From assembly GCA_964411505.1 (NCBI GenBank), contig CAYPLH010000066.1, forward strand, positions 1-21,136: DNA of 21,136 nt, read 5' to 3'. The stretch comes from CAYPLH01 sp964411505 (GTDB lineage Bacteria > Bacillota > Clostridia > CAYPLH01 > DUMO01). Made by a program: the position numbers and the translations under genes. Below are positions 1 to 7,798 of the stretch, piece by piece; the stretch's first letter is position 1; every line of letters starts with the position of its first letter. The notes under the pieces were generated by a model. The model was not told the DNA's origin. It did no database searches and saw only the letters and a program-made list of their open reading frames with translations.

Positions 1-215
1 TCACAAAACTTCTCAATAGCTCAACAAATATTTTTTTTGCTGATAATAAATATTTATACCCTTTATCGTGTTTTTTGTTTAAAACTTCGTATGTATCTTG
101 TGATTCCCTTAACCATAGATGCTCCAATCACATCACATCCTAATAAAATAATTTTAACACATCTTATATCAAAATTGTATATCAAACATTTGTTCGTGTC
201 AAGGAAAAAATATTA

Positions 216-260
216 TTAGTACTACAGCGAAAAATCTTCATGTTATCGTTGTAGTACTAA
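216..260. repeat. 15-bp-arm inverted repeat (hairpin)
   Basis: Arms at 216-230 and 246-260 are complementary at 14 of 15 positions, the exception being a G-T type pair, around a 15-nt loop. The last 14 bases of the right arm (247-260, cgttgtagtactaa) recur exactly at 16188-16201 between the DUF2156 gene and gap. The structure may be the end of a small mobile element or a protein-binding dyad; no flanking gene explains it. Confidence 0.6.
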
Positions 261-494
261 CGCATTGAATCATTATACACCTTTCCTTTTCCTGAGACTG
301 TGATGTGTCTTCTAACTCTGGGGATCTCCTCATGGGATTTATCACTGCCTTCATATTTTAAAAGCTGTACTTTTTTTAAATTCCGCCTGCATAGCCAGCC
401 AAGCTTCCTTTTTTTCCTGCCAAACGATGACAAGGAAATTATTCTGATCAATTATCTCACAGAATAGTTGTCGAGAGCAATAAAAAATGTTTTT

Positions 495-533
495 GCAAAA
501 TATATATGCAAAATATATATGTAAAATATATAT
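495..533. repeat. 13-nt tandem repeat, three units
   Basis: Three consecutive 13-nt units (gcaaaatatatat at 495-507 and 508-520, then gtaaaatatatat at 521-533) form a short AT-rich tandem array about 100 bp upstream of the plus-strand gene. The first two units are identical and the third differs by one base. It may be bent or easily melted DNA, or simply replication slippage. Confidence 0.75.
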
Positions 534-633
534 AATTAATATAGAATAAAAAGCATATATGGCTCACTTTTTTGGAACCTTTTTCTGCTGTATACGTATA
601 TATAATTACAGCACTTATTAGGAGGTAGCGTTT

Positions 634-1521
634 GTGAATAAGATACGAATCAGAAAAGCTAACCAAAGCAGGAACATCGTTCAGACGATTGCACCTGATC
701 CGAATATACAAAACAATGAACAGAAGGTATTTTCACAAAAGATTAATCAAAAAACAAGTCAACCTTTAAATTACTCAACTTTAGGAATCAAGCTTTGTTT
801 ATTTATAATTGGGATTACTATTTTATTTATGTTTACAGCAACCAGATCCGCGTACTTTCGCGATATTCATGGAGGATCAACAATAAGTTGGACGGACTTT
901 ATTAAGCTCCACAACATTACTTATCAAGGATTAGAAAATACCATTCTCTCCGACAGTAAGCTAATTAATAAGAGGATTGCAACTGTAGGCTTTATGGTCT
1001 CAACAGCTGTAACAAATCATGATTTTAAAACCAGAAACGGAGATGCGGCTTTTTGGAAAAAAGGTACCCCAATATATTCAATTAAAGGCTTATCCGATAA
1101 GGAGTTTATTGCTGTAGCAGACAAAAAATCAATTAATGGATACAGGATATATTACAATGAGCGTCTTGATTATGAATGGCATTACCGTGATATTCCCAAA
1201 GACAAGATAACAGAAATCGGTTTATATAGATACTATCGCGATGAGTCCGAAAGTTTTTGGGTTAACGATCTGATTCGAACCATCAACGAAAAAGAAAACA
1301 TAAATAAGTTCATTAGTCTTTTAGACAGCGGGACAATAGAAAAAGGTCATAAGAATAATGATACTCCTTCATATTACAAGATAGCATTACATACCGGTGA
1401 AATAATTTCCTATGAACACCTTATAATAGATGATCTTGTGAACTTTTACTGGTTTCCATGGGAAAAAGAGATATTACACGAGGAGATAAAACCCTGGTTT
1501 GCTGACGATCTGGTAAATTAA
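634..1521 (+). CDS. Unrecognised single-pass membrane protein
   Basis: This is the only plus-strand gene in the window (295 residues). The GTG start is chosen because GGAGGT lies 7 nt upstream at 621-626. Residues 1-50 are polar with many Lys, Arg, Asn and Gln. A single hydrophobic segment spans about 51-70 (KLCLFIIGITILF region), and the remaining 225 residues form a polar, Tyr/Trp-rich domain. The likely topology is a short cytoplasmic tail, one membrane anchor and a soluble C-terminal domain, probably outside the cell. I do not recognise the family and assign no function. The last 16 codons (1474-1521) overlap, tail-to-tail, the 3' end of the truncated toxin reading frame. The final residues (about FADDLVN) are therefore encoded opposite toxin sequence, and the native C-terminus of this protein may itself have been altered by the rearrangement that made the junction. 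Confidence 0.7.
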   Translation: MNKIRIRKANQSRNIVQTIAPDPNIQNNEQKVFSQKINQKTSQPLNYSTLGIKLCLFIIGITILFMFTATRSAYFRDIHGGSTISWTDFIKLHNITYQGLENTILSDSKLINKRIATVGFMVSTAVTNHDFKTRNGDAAFWKKGTPIYSIKGLSDKEFIAVADKKSINGYRIYYNERLDYEWHYRDIPKDKITEIGLYRYYRDESESFWVNDLIRTINEKENINKFISLLDSGTIEKGHKNNDTPSYYKIALHTGEIISYEHLIIDDLVNFYWFPWEKEILHEEIKPWFADDLVN

Positions 1522-1719
1522 CAGCCAATCCGGTTTAATATGACACTCCCTATAACCTACATAGTTTCCTGATAAAGCATGATCTTTGTGTTTCTCTTGT
1601 AAGGGTTTTTCGTTTATTAAATCTCGGATTAAATTATCAATCAATAAAATGTCAAACCCACGTTTCATTGCTAACTTGTAATCTTTTTTAAATTGTCCTG
1701 TGTAATCAGCAACTAACAT
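1474..1719 (-). pseudogene. YafQ-family mRNA interferase toxin, C-terminally truncated
   Basis: The 81-residue frame matches the RelE/ParE-superfamily YafQ toxins: an N-terminal YTGQFKKDYKLAMKRG block, then KDHALSGNYVGYRECHIKPDWLLIY near residues 45-69. It keeps equivalents of YafQ His50, His63, Asp67 and Trp68. The family normally continues for about 12 more residues with an R-T-G-[ST]-H-x-x-L-F ending that carries the Arg83, His87 and Phe91 equivalents. Here the frame instead ends in IVSKPGFYLLV and a stop, and no other frame downstream restores the missing motif, so a simple frameshift does not explain it. The ATG overlaps the antitoxin TGA (TGATG), the usual coupled arrangement. Loss of the catalytic His suggests an inactive toxin (inference). 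Confidence 0.75.
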
Positions 1720-1991
1720 CAGGATTTCAACTCCTTCAGTAGGTCATCTACATTTTTAAACTTACCATTGCCAGACTTGATCATCTCAGCTCCCTCTTTT
1801 ATAGCTGCTAATGTTTCAGCGTTAGGAGTGTTTGGACGCAAATCGAACGGTAGACCACCTATATTTCTTGATTGGTACAAGAAAACATTAATAGCTTCTG
1901 TAAGGCTCATGCCATATCGGGCATAAATAGCCTCTACATCAGCCTTTACTTGTGGGTCTATACGAATATACATGCTTGCGCTCTTAGCCAC
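1719..1991 (-). CDS. RelB/DinJ-family antitoxin
   Basis: This 90-residue protein has the RelB/DinJ ribbon-helix-helix N-terminus: a beta strand (ASMYIRIDPQVKADVEAIYARYG, residues 5-27) and then SLTEAINVFLYQS helices, followed by GGLPFDLRPNTPNAETLAAI, typical of DinJ-type antitoxins. The GTG start has GAGGTG 8 nt upstream. In the family, the N-terminal domain binds the operator and represses the operon, and the C-terminal part wraps and neutralises the toxin. The C-terminal tail (NVDDLLKELKS) looks intact. It is upstream of, and overlaps by one base, the truncated YafQ-like toxin. A promoter and a short dyad just upstream fit autoregulation. With the toxin damaged, the antitoxin may persist as an orphan regulator (inference). 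Confidence 0.85.
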   Translation of the reverse strand: MAKSASMYIRIDPQVKADVEAIYARYGMSLTEAINVFLYQSRNIGGLPFDLRPNTPNAETLAAIKEGAEMIKSGNGKFKNVDDLLKELKS

Positions 1992-2018
1992 TAAAAATCA
2001 CCTCGCTTTAGTATGTTC

Positions 2019-2047
2019 AGTATATTACAAACTATGTACAAATGCAA
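2019..2047 (-). promoter_or_regulatory. Putative promoter of the antitoxin-toxin operon
   Basis: On the minus strand, TTGCAT (2042-2047) and TATACT (2019-2024) are separated by 17 bp and lie about 30 bp upstream of the GTG start. The 10-bp palindrome caatgcattg (2045-2054) overlaps the -35 box and is a plausible operator for the ribbon-helix-helix antitoxin. Assigned by eye from hexamers. Confidence 0.5.
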
Positions 2048-2239
2048 TGCATTGTGATTGTGTTTCTTTGGGTGTTCATATGGATTGTAAAATTACCAGA
2101 AAACAAATCTGTTGTGAAACAGTGGGGGGGTAAGCAGAACGAACCTGACCTACCCCATCTATCGAAACGGTTAACACCGATAAATTAATAATACCCCATC
2201 TATGTTATATAATTGTTAAGAATCTGTTAACATTACGCA

Positions 2240-2384
2240 AATACATTCATGATATGATTAATCCCCAAAAAGTATATTAGTTGAACTTCACATACAATAC
2301 ATAGTGTCCGAACGATTTAATCGGCAGTATAGATTGTATGCGAAGTTAGTTCAACTTACTTTTTGGGGAATACATTCATGATAT
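2240..2384. repeat. 16-bp direct repeats flanking an inverted-repeat element
   Basis: The 16-mer aatacattcatgatat occurs at 2240-2255 and again at 2369-2384. The right copy directly abuts the last G of the 106-bp inverted-repeat element; the left copy is separated from its first C by 7 nt. Such a flank resembles a target-site duplication, although 16 bp is long for small elements and the spacing is asymmetric. Confidence 0.6.
2263..2368. repeat. 106-bp MITE-like inverted-repeat element downstream of eno
   Basis: The ends are perfect 12-bp inverted repeats, ccccaaaaagta (2263-2274) and tactttttgggg (2357-2368). Further complementary blocks lie inside: agttgaact pairs with agttcaact, and the aacttc-catacaat block pairs with attgtatg-gaagtt. 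Bulges interrupt them, so the whole element can fold into one long imperfect hairpin with a loop around 2300-2330. It encodes no protein. It may be a miniature inverted-repeat transposable element (inference). Because it lies just past the eno stop codon it may also act in 3'-end formation or protection of the eno transcript (inference). Confidence 0.65.
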
Positions 2385-2435
2385 ATTGTTGCGCAATCCC
2401 GCCATTTGTGTTCAACGGCATACTTAATAATGGAC

Positions 2436-3737
2436 CTATTTATTTTTCAAGTTAAACCAAGCATCAAGTCCCGGATACTCACTTATATCTCCAAGCTCTT
2501 CCTCTATTCTGATAAGCTGGTTATATTTTGCTACACGGTCAGTTCTTGAAGGAGCTCCTGTTTTAATCTGTCCAGCATTCAATGCAACTGCTATGTCAGC
2601 TATGGTAGTGTCTTCGGTTTCGCCGGACCTATGGGAAACAACCGCAGTATAACCAGCTCTGTTAGCCATCTCGATAGCTTCTAGGGTCTCCGTAAGTGTA
2701 CCAATTTGATTTACCTTTATTAAAATAGAGTTTGCTACGCCCATATCAATACCTTTTTTCAATCTTTCAGTGTTGGTTACAAAAAGGTCGTCTCCAACAA
2801 GCTGAACCTTACTGCCAATCCTGTCGGTAAGCATTTTCCAGCCTTCCCAGTCTTCCTCAGCAACACCGTCTTCAAGAGAAATAATTGGGTATTTTTCTAC
2901 TAAATCAGCCCAGAAATCAATCATTTCTTGCTTAGTTTTCTTTATTCCAGATTTCCAGAATAGATATGAACCATCTTCCTGGTACATTTCAGTAGCTGCA
3001 GCATCAATGGCGATTCTAAAATCTTCGCCCGGCTTGTATCCTGCTTTTTCAATAGCTTCCAGTATAACCTGAATTGCTTCTTCGTCGGTTTTTAAGTTTG
3101 GAGCAAATCCACCTTCGTCTCCAACAGCTGTGCTATATCCTTTTTCACCAAGCACTTTTTTAAGGTTGTGGAAAACTTCAGCGCACATTTGAAGGGCATT
3201 TTTAAAGCAGCAAGCACCAACAGGCATAACCATAAATTCCTGTATATTTACACTATTGTCGGCATGTTCTCCACCATTTATGATGTTCATCATAGGGACA
3301 GGCAGCACTTTTGCGTTTACTCCTCCGATATACTGGTATAAACTCAGTCCCAAAGCCTCTGCTGCTGCTTTAGCTACTGCTAAAGATACGCCCAAAATTG
3401 CGTTTGCACCAAGTTTTCCTTTGTTATGAGTCCCATCAAGCGCAATCATAAGATTGTCAATTGAAACCTGATCAAGTGCATTCATTCCCTCAACCTCAGG
3501 AGCTATAATGTTGTTCACGTTGCCTACAGCGTTTGAAACGCCCTTACCTAGGTATCTATCCTTGTCACCATCTCTTAATTCCACTGCTTCGAATGCACCT
3601 GTGGATGCACCTGAAGGAACAGCTGCTCTACCCAAATATCCACCTTCAACTATAACTTCAACTTCGATAGTGGGATTTCCCCTCGAATCAAGAATTTCTC
3701 TTGCAAAAATATCCTCAATTTCCAAATATTGTTTCAT
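2436..3737 (-). CDS. eno: Enolase
   Basis: Enolase (EC 4.2.1.11) converts 2-phosphoglycerate to phosphoenolpyruvate in the cytoplasm. The 433-residue length is normal for bacteria. The N-terminal ILDSRGNPTIEVEV signature, the GDEGGFAPNL segment with the catalytic acid near residue 210, the metal-ligand stretch SLEDG, the catalytic Lys in IKVNQIGTLTET (Lys341), and SHRSGETED (from Ser368) are all present. The ATG start has GGGAG upstream. It is the last step of the lower-glycolysis set in this window but is separated from gpmI by the five-gene ABC cassette. A 96-bp gap to the permease gene contains its own promoter-like sequence, so it is probably transcribed independently. Confidence 0.98.
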   Translation of the reverse strand: MKQYLEIEDIFAREILDSRGNPTIEVEVIVEGGYLGRAAVPSGASTGAFEAVELRDGDKDRYLGKGVSNAVGNVNNIIAPEVEGMNALDQVSIDNLMIALDGTHNKGKLGANAILGVSLAVAKAAAEALGLSLYQYIGGVNAKVLPVPMMNIINGGEHADNSVNIQEFMVMPVGACCFKNALQMCAEVFHNLKKVLGEKGYSTAVGDEGGFAPNLKTDEEAIQVILEAIEKAGYKPGEDFRIAIDAAATEMYQEDGSYLFWKSGIKKTKQEMIDFWADLVEKYPIISLEDGVAEEDWEGWKMLTDRIGSKVQLVGDDLFVTNTERLKKGIDMGVANSILIKVNQIGTLTETLEAIEMANRAGYTAVVSHRSGETEDTTIADIAVALNAGQIKTGAPSRTDRVAKYNQLIRIEEELGDISEYPGLDAWFNLKNK

Positions 3738-3782
3738 AGTATTTTTCTCCCTTCTTTTGCTTTAGAAAATGTTAACAGTAGT

Positions 3783-3811
3783 ATCATAACCCATACTTTT
3801 GAAAAAGTAAA
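3783..3811 (-). promoter_or_regulatory. Putative eno promoter with an overlapping dyad
   Basis: On the minus strand, TTTACT (3806-3811) and TATGAT (3783-3788) are spaced by 17 bp and sit about 45 bp upstream of the eno start. A 7-bp inverted repeat with a 2-nt spacer, tacttttgaaaaagta (3794-3809), fills the spacer and touches the -35 box. It could be an operator, but the AT-rich content makes a chance occurrence possible. Confidence 0.4.
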
Positions 3812-3833
3812 TGATATTGAATAAAAAAGACCT

Positions 3834-6662
3834 CTAATCCTCTCCAAGTTTAAGAGCCTGATTGATATTAATCTTTGAAATTAGTGTTCCTAATATTAAA
3901 AGTCCTGCTAAAAGCATACTTCCAAGGAAAATATAAATTTTCTTATAATCTTCTGCATTAGCGATTACTTTAAATGGCGGCACCTGCTGTGCAGAACTGT
4001 ACACAAGCTGTAGCAATGGAACAAACATACTTGATGTCATTCCACCTATAAGTACGCCTGCAATACATGCAATTCCAGATATTAAGAACTGCTCAAAAAT
4101 AAGCATTGTTATAACCTTTCCCAATGATAGACCCATTGCTCTTAATATTCCAAATTGCAGCACTCTTCTTTGTATCGAAATAATCCAATATATTAGGAAA
4201 CCAATAATACTGATAAGCATGGTCACTACAAAACCCAAAGTGAGAGCACCATTTGTTCCCTGAAGCATTGGATCATTCTTGTTTTCTATAGTTTGCTCCA
4301 AAGAATCTTTCCTTTGTGTAAGAACAATTCCATTTTCGGACATACTATTGTAAACCTGTGTGCTAGATGCCCCCTCGTCCTTCTTAATCCATACTTCGTA
4401 GGGTTCGAGCGCCATTCTGTCCTGAATATATGATAAATTAGTGACAATCAGGTACGGCTTGCTCTTACTCCCCTCTTGTGACATAGGATTAAACGCAGGC
4501 CAGTAATCAACAAAGCCATACACATAGCACTCAAGGGATTCCTGCCTGTCCCACGTTACCTGTATCGTATCCCCTATACGAACTCCCAGCTCCTCAAATG
4601 AGCTTGACAAAAGGGCAGCCATTGGTGACTCAGTAAGGTAATTGAGATAGTGATACCAGTGACATGTTAGAAGATCATTTCGAAACCATGCCACCTTACC
4701 GAATTCATTGGGAATTATACCCATTATCCTGCAGTTTGGGACGGATTCGCTTATAGTTCTAGCTTGAACCTTGTCTCGGGAAAAGACCTTTGTAACCATC
4801 TCTACTCCTTCAAGTTTTGTGTATGGTTCAAACCGTGGTTCTGTGTACGGCAACGTAATCACATCGCTTGTAATTCCATCATCTCCGACACCATAGTATG
4901 TTCCGCCTCCCCAATCCCCCTTAACAACTATTTGTGCTCCAGTAGAATATAAAATTTTGTCTACCATATTATTATTAATGGTTCTAGCGGAATTGGCATT
5001 GTATATTCCAACAGATATTGAGAAAATCAGAAACAGCATAAGAAATTGTTCTTGCCCCCTTGAACGACCAACCTGTATGAATGAAACGTAAAGCGAAGGC
5101 GACCATATCTTTCTCCCCATCCAAAAAATAAGACGCATTACATATGGATATACCCTCAAAAAAAGCAACCCCGCACCTAATATAAAAACAGTGGTTGTCA
5201 AAAATAAGATACTATCCATTCTAAGCTCGACACCCATAATTCCTGTAAGCGATAGTATTTCCTGCTGCTGGTTATACCTGTAAAGTCCATAGGAAGCAAC
5301 ACCTAAAAGTAAAAAATCAATAAAATATTTTTGCCAGAATGGCATTCTTTTAAATCTTGATATTTTTTGCTTGTGTTGCACTATGGTTGTCCTAGTAGAC
5401 ATTACAACAGGTACAAGCATAGTTACAATAAACAGTCCTGCAGCCCCAAACGAATACATATATGCCTTTGGAGTTAGGCTTACAGATAGTGACTTTCTAT
5501 TTACGAATTCCAAAAAACCATTGGCTGATCCAAGAAGCTTGCATAGAAAATACCCGAGAAAAGGGCCAAGTATTAGAGCAACCCCACTAATAATAATACT
5601 TTCAATCAGATAACACAAAAATATCTGAAAGCTGCCAGCACCGCGACTCTTTAGCACAGCTATCTCATTTTGGTCATTTTGCACTATCAGCTGTGATACC
5701 ATAAATATGTAAAATGCCAACATTAAGAGTACTGGAACCATAAGTACCCATAATGTTACTCTTAAGGTTGATTCCCGCAAATCATAGTGTTCCAAATATG
5801 GGATTGCAGGCACTTTAAAATCTAAAATAGATACATATTCCTTGAGCCATCGGGATTGGTTTTCATAAGCAGAAAGAATCCCATCCAGCTTATCTAGTGT
5901 CATTTTGTGATAATCAAAGGCATAATACCATTCGCTTCCTGTAAGCAGTGTACTGTTTGATTTTACAAATACCTCATTAAACAAATTGTAATCTAAAAAA
6001 AATGTTTCCCGGTATTCCATAAAATTATGCGCCCAATAAGGATCGCCAGGATCGGAAATGGTACATACCCCTACAATTCTTATCTTAAAAGGCTTATTAA
6101 TATCCTTTTCAATACTTTCGGATATGTATATTTCATCATTTAACAGCATGTTAAATTTCTGCATGGATGCTTCAGTTGCAACAACTTCATAAACATCGCC
6201 CTTCGGTTCGGGATTAAACATACGCCCATGGAGAATTTTGATATGATCTACCAATCCACTCATGGCTCTTAAATCTATGTATTGATTTTTAGGTTTTTCA
6301 GCTTTCAAGCTTTCAGCAATAAAAGCTACACTGTCAATCTTCAATGTCTGATTCCCTGCAACAACCGGAAGATCAATAGATTTTCTGTATGTATCCGAAA
6401 ATCTCATATTGAGTACATTGAAAGCTTCAACCCTCCGGTCCTCCGGAATGAAGCTGTAGCTTAGCTTCGCAAAGTAACGTCCAGGAAAATAACCAGAATC
6501 CTCCTGATATTTTTCAAGATCCTTTATAAGCATCCTCTCAAGAACTGCATCAGTGTACATAGGGATACTGCTTATCATTGCCACTGAAAGAATAGAGCCA
6601 ATCAAAAGACACAAGACCATCCAGTGGTTTCTCATCATTTTTCTAAGAACAATAAATAACAA
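3834..6662 (-). CDS. FtsX/MacB-like ABC transporter permease, 942 residues
   Basis: This is a large type VII-like (FtsX/LolC/MacB-fold) ABC permease. Hydrophobic segments lie near residues 15-35, 300-327, 345-375, 403-423, 448-462, 483-503, 538-556, 805-829, 847-875 and 908-930. Two big extracytoplasmic domains are at about 40-295 and 560-800. The layout is a tandem pair of FtsX-type modules in one chain; the second module holds the typical ILRAMGLSLGKVITMLIFEQ coupling region near 839-858, and the first has EIAVLKSRGAGSFQIFLCYL near 333-352. The start is probably TTG at 6662 with AGGAG upstream; no in-frame ATG is better placed. It begins 15 nt after the second adaptor gene and is the last gene of the cassette. 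By analogy with MacAB it would be driven by the two upstream ATPases and act with the lipoprotein adaptors; the substrate is unknown. Confidence 0.88.
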   Translation of the reverse strand: MLFIVLRKMMRNHWMVLCLLIGSILSVAMISSIPMYTDAVLERMLIKDLEKYQEDSGYFPGRYFAKLSYSFIPEDRRVEAFNVLNMRFSDTYRKSIDLPVVAGNQTLKIDSVAFIAESLKAEKPKNQYIDLRAMSGLVDHIKILHGRMFNPEPKGDVYEVVATEASMQKFNMLLNDEIYISESIEKDINKPFKIRIVGVCTISDPGDPYWAHNFMEYRETFFLDYNLFNEVFVKSNSTLLTGSEWYYAFDYHKMTLDKLDGILSAYENQSRWLKEYVSILDFKVPAIPYLEHYDLRESTLRVTLWVLMVPVLLMLAFYIFMVSQLIVQNDQNEIAVLKSRGAGSFQIFLCYLIESIIISGVALILGPFLGYFLCKLLGSANGFLEFVNRKSLSVSLTPKAYMYSFGAAGLFIVTMLVPVVMSTRTTIVQHKQKISRFKRMPFWQKYFIDFLLLGVASYGLYRYNQQQEILSLTGIMGVELRMDSILFLTTTVFILGAGLLFLRVYPYVMRLIFWMGRKIWSPSLYVSFIQVGRSRGQEQFLMLFLIFSISVGIYNANSARTINNNMVDKILYSTGAQIVVKGDWGGGTYYGVGDDGITSDVITLPYTEPRFEPYTKLEGVEMVTKVFSRDKVQARTISESVPNCRIMGIIPNEFGKVAWFRNDLLTCHWYHYLNYLTESPMAALLSSSFEELGVRIGDTIQVTWDRQESLECYVYGFVDYWPAFNPMSQEGSKSKPYLIVTNLSYIQDRMALEPYEVWIKKDEGASSTQVYNSMSENGIVLTQRKDSLEQTIENKNDPMLQGTNGALTLGFVVTMLISIIGFLIYWIISIQRRVLQFGILRAMGLSLGKVITMLIFEQFLISGIACIAGVLIGGMTSSMFVPLLQLVYSSAQQVPPFKVIANAEDYKKIYIFLGSMLLAGLLILGTLISKININQALKLGED

Positions 6663-6677
6663 GGCTACTCATCTCCT

Positions 6678-7727
6678 TCAGTGAATAATTACTTTGTCAC
6701 CTTCGTTAAGGCCACTTACAATTTCAACTTCGGTAGGAGTTTCGATACCCGTCTCTACCGTTTTCTCTACTTTCACCTCATTTATAAGCACTGGTACGTA
6801 CTTTCGACCACTATACATTTTTACAAGCTCCCTTGGCAGTTTTAAAACATGGTCCTTTTGTTCCAGCACAAGTTTAATTCTTGCTGTCTCACCAGGCTTA
6901 ATCTCTTGTGGTAGCTCAATTGCCTTTATGTAAACTGTGTCTTTTTTCCCACCTAGTGACTCAGGCATATTTGACGGTGTCGACACTACTTCTCCTTTAT
7001 AAAGAATGTCTTTTATGAATACTTCCACCTCCATGCCTAATCTGAATTCATTGGATTTATCCCCAGTATATTCAAGCTGAAGCTGTGTTTGGTCAACTAT
7101 CCTGCATAAGTCTGTGTATGCTGGTATTCTATCTCCAACCGAATAATTATTGTTTATGTAATCAATTTCCCCACTAATGGGTGCAACCAGTTTAGTCAGC
7201 TCAAGCTTTGACTTAAGACTTTCAATTTCTTCCTTTTTGACATCAATATCAATTTGAGCTTTTAATATTGCGTATTGATCAGCCTCCGATGCTTTTTTCT
7301 GCAGAAGGTCAATCTCAGACTTTCGTAGCGCTAGTTCGCTTATTTTGATGTCCGAAAGAATATCCTCAGTATCTAGCTCAATGAGTGAATCTCCCTTTTC
7401 AACATAATCTCCGAGCTTCACATTAATTGATTTTAACCTGCCTAAAGATTCCTTGTAAAAAAGATTAACCTTGTTTACAGACACCATATAACCAGTACAG
7501 TTTATTGACTTTTCAATTCTTCCTCTTTCTACATCCACAGTTGTATAAGTGATTTTTGGAGGTGACTTAAGTGGCGGAGCCAAAACTTCCTGTTCAGAAG
7601 GATAAAGGAAACACCCTGACAAAATTACTATATACAATAAAACCGTACATGATACGAATAGTCTTTTAACAATGGTTACTGAGTTGATTTTACAATATCT
7701 CTTGTTTTTAAACATACCTTCTGTCAT
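6678..7727 (-). CDS. Lipoprotein membrane-fusion (HlyD/MacA-like) adaptor 2
   Basis: The protein has 349 residues from ATG at 7727, chosen because GGGGAG lies 7 nt upstream; an earlier in-frame ATG (7742) overlaps that ribosome binding site. A signal peptide ends in the lipobox ILSGC, giving lipidated Cys39. EQEVLAPPLKSPP follows at about residues 45-57. The body shows adaptor architecture: a biotinyl-lipoyl-like half (KLGDYVEKGDSLIELD), a coiled-coil hairpin (about 130-185), the second half (VAPISGEIDYINNNYSVGD), a beta-barrel and a C-terminal membrane-proximal domain ending in VEIVSGLNEGDKVIIH. In RND/MacA-type systems this family links a permease to its outer partners; in a monoderm it probably forms an extracellular ring or sleeve on the permease. 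It is clearly paralogous to the product of 9511-10545. Confidence 0.87.
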   Translation of the reverse strand: MTEGMFKNKRYCKINSVTIVKRLFVSCTVLLYIVILSGCFLYPSEQEVLAPPLKSPPKITYTTVDVERGRIEKSINCTGYMVSVNKVNLFYKESLGRLKSINVKLGDYVEKGDSLIELDTEDILSDIKISELALRKSEIDLLQKKASEADQYAILKAQIDIDVKKEEIESLKSKLELTKLVAPISGEIDYINNNYSVGDRIPAYTDLCRIVDQTQLQLEYTGDKSNEFRLGMEVEVFIKDILYKGEVVSTPSNMPESLGGKKDTVYIKAIELPQEIKPGETARIKLVLEQKDHVLKLPRELVKMYSGRKYVPVLINEVKVEKTVETGIETPTEVEIVSGLNEGDKVIIH

Positions 7728-7798
7728 GATTTCACTCCCCATACTTATATATCAGTTAATCTTTTTTTTCATTAAATGATCAATTCCCACAATATATA

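Larger units (their letters stand above)
1..633. other. AT-rich gene-poor left end
   Basis: No gene is convincingly supported here. Short open frames exist on both strands, for example minus-strand frames at about 64-213 and 257-451, but none has a good ribosome binding site, a recognisable motif or a neighbour that argues for it. The 257-451 frame is rich in Lys/Arg and could be the remains of a transposase; I do not recognise it. The stretch does contain a strong hairpin (216-260), a 13-nt tandem repeat (495-533) and the leader of the plus-strand gene starting at 634, including an inverted repeat gctgta/tacagc (587-592 and 607-612) around a TATAAT-like hexamer at 601-606. Confidence 0.5.
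1992..2435. other. Intergenic region between eno and the antitoxin
   Basis: This 444-bp stretch has no gene. It holds the toxin-antitoxin promoter (2019-2047), a run of seven G (2124-2130), a 12-nt direct repeat taccccatctat (2151-2162 and 2192-2203), and the 106-bp inverted-repeat element (2263-2368) with its flanking 16-bp direct repeats. No classical intrinsic terminator with a U-tract follows eno; the inverted-repeat element 67 bp past its stop codon may do that job. Confidence 0.6.

Noticed and set aside
64..213. Minus-strand frame ending GCDVIGASMVKGITRYIRSF
   Set aside because: It reads somewhat like protein, but it is only about 50 codons, lacks a good start and ribosome binding site, and sits in very AT-rich DNA. 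I could not match it to a family.
257..451. Minus-strand 64-codon basic reading frame
   Set aside because: There is no ribosome binding site, no recognised motif, and alternative frames over the same DNA look equally plausible. A transposase remnant is possible but unsupported.
2122..2162. G-run pairing with taccccatctat as a hairpin terminator
   Set aside because: Only about six pairs form, register is ambiguous in the G-run, and no T-tract follows on either strand.
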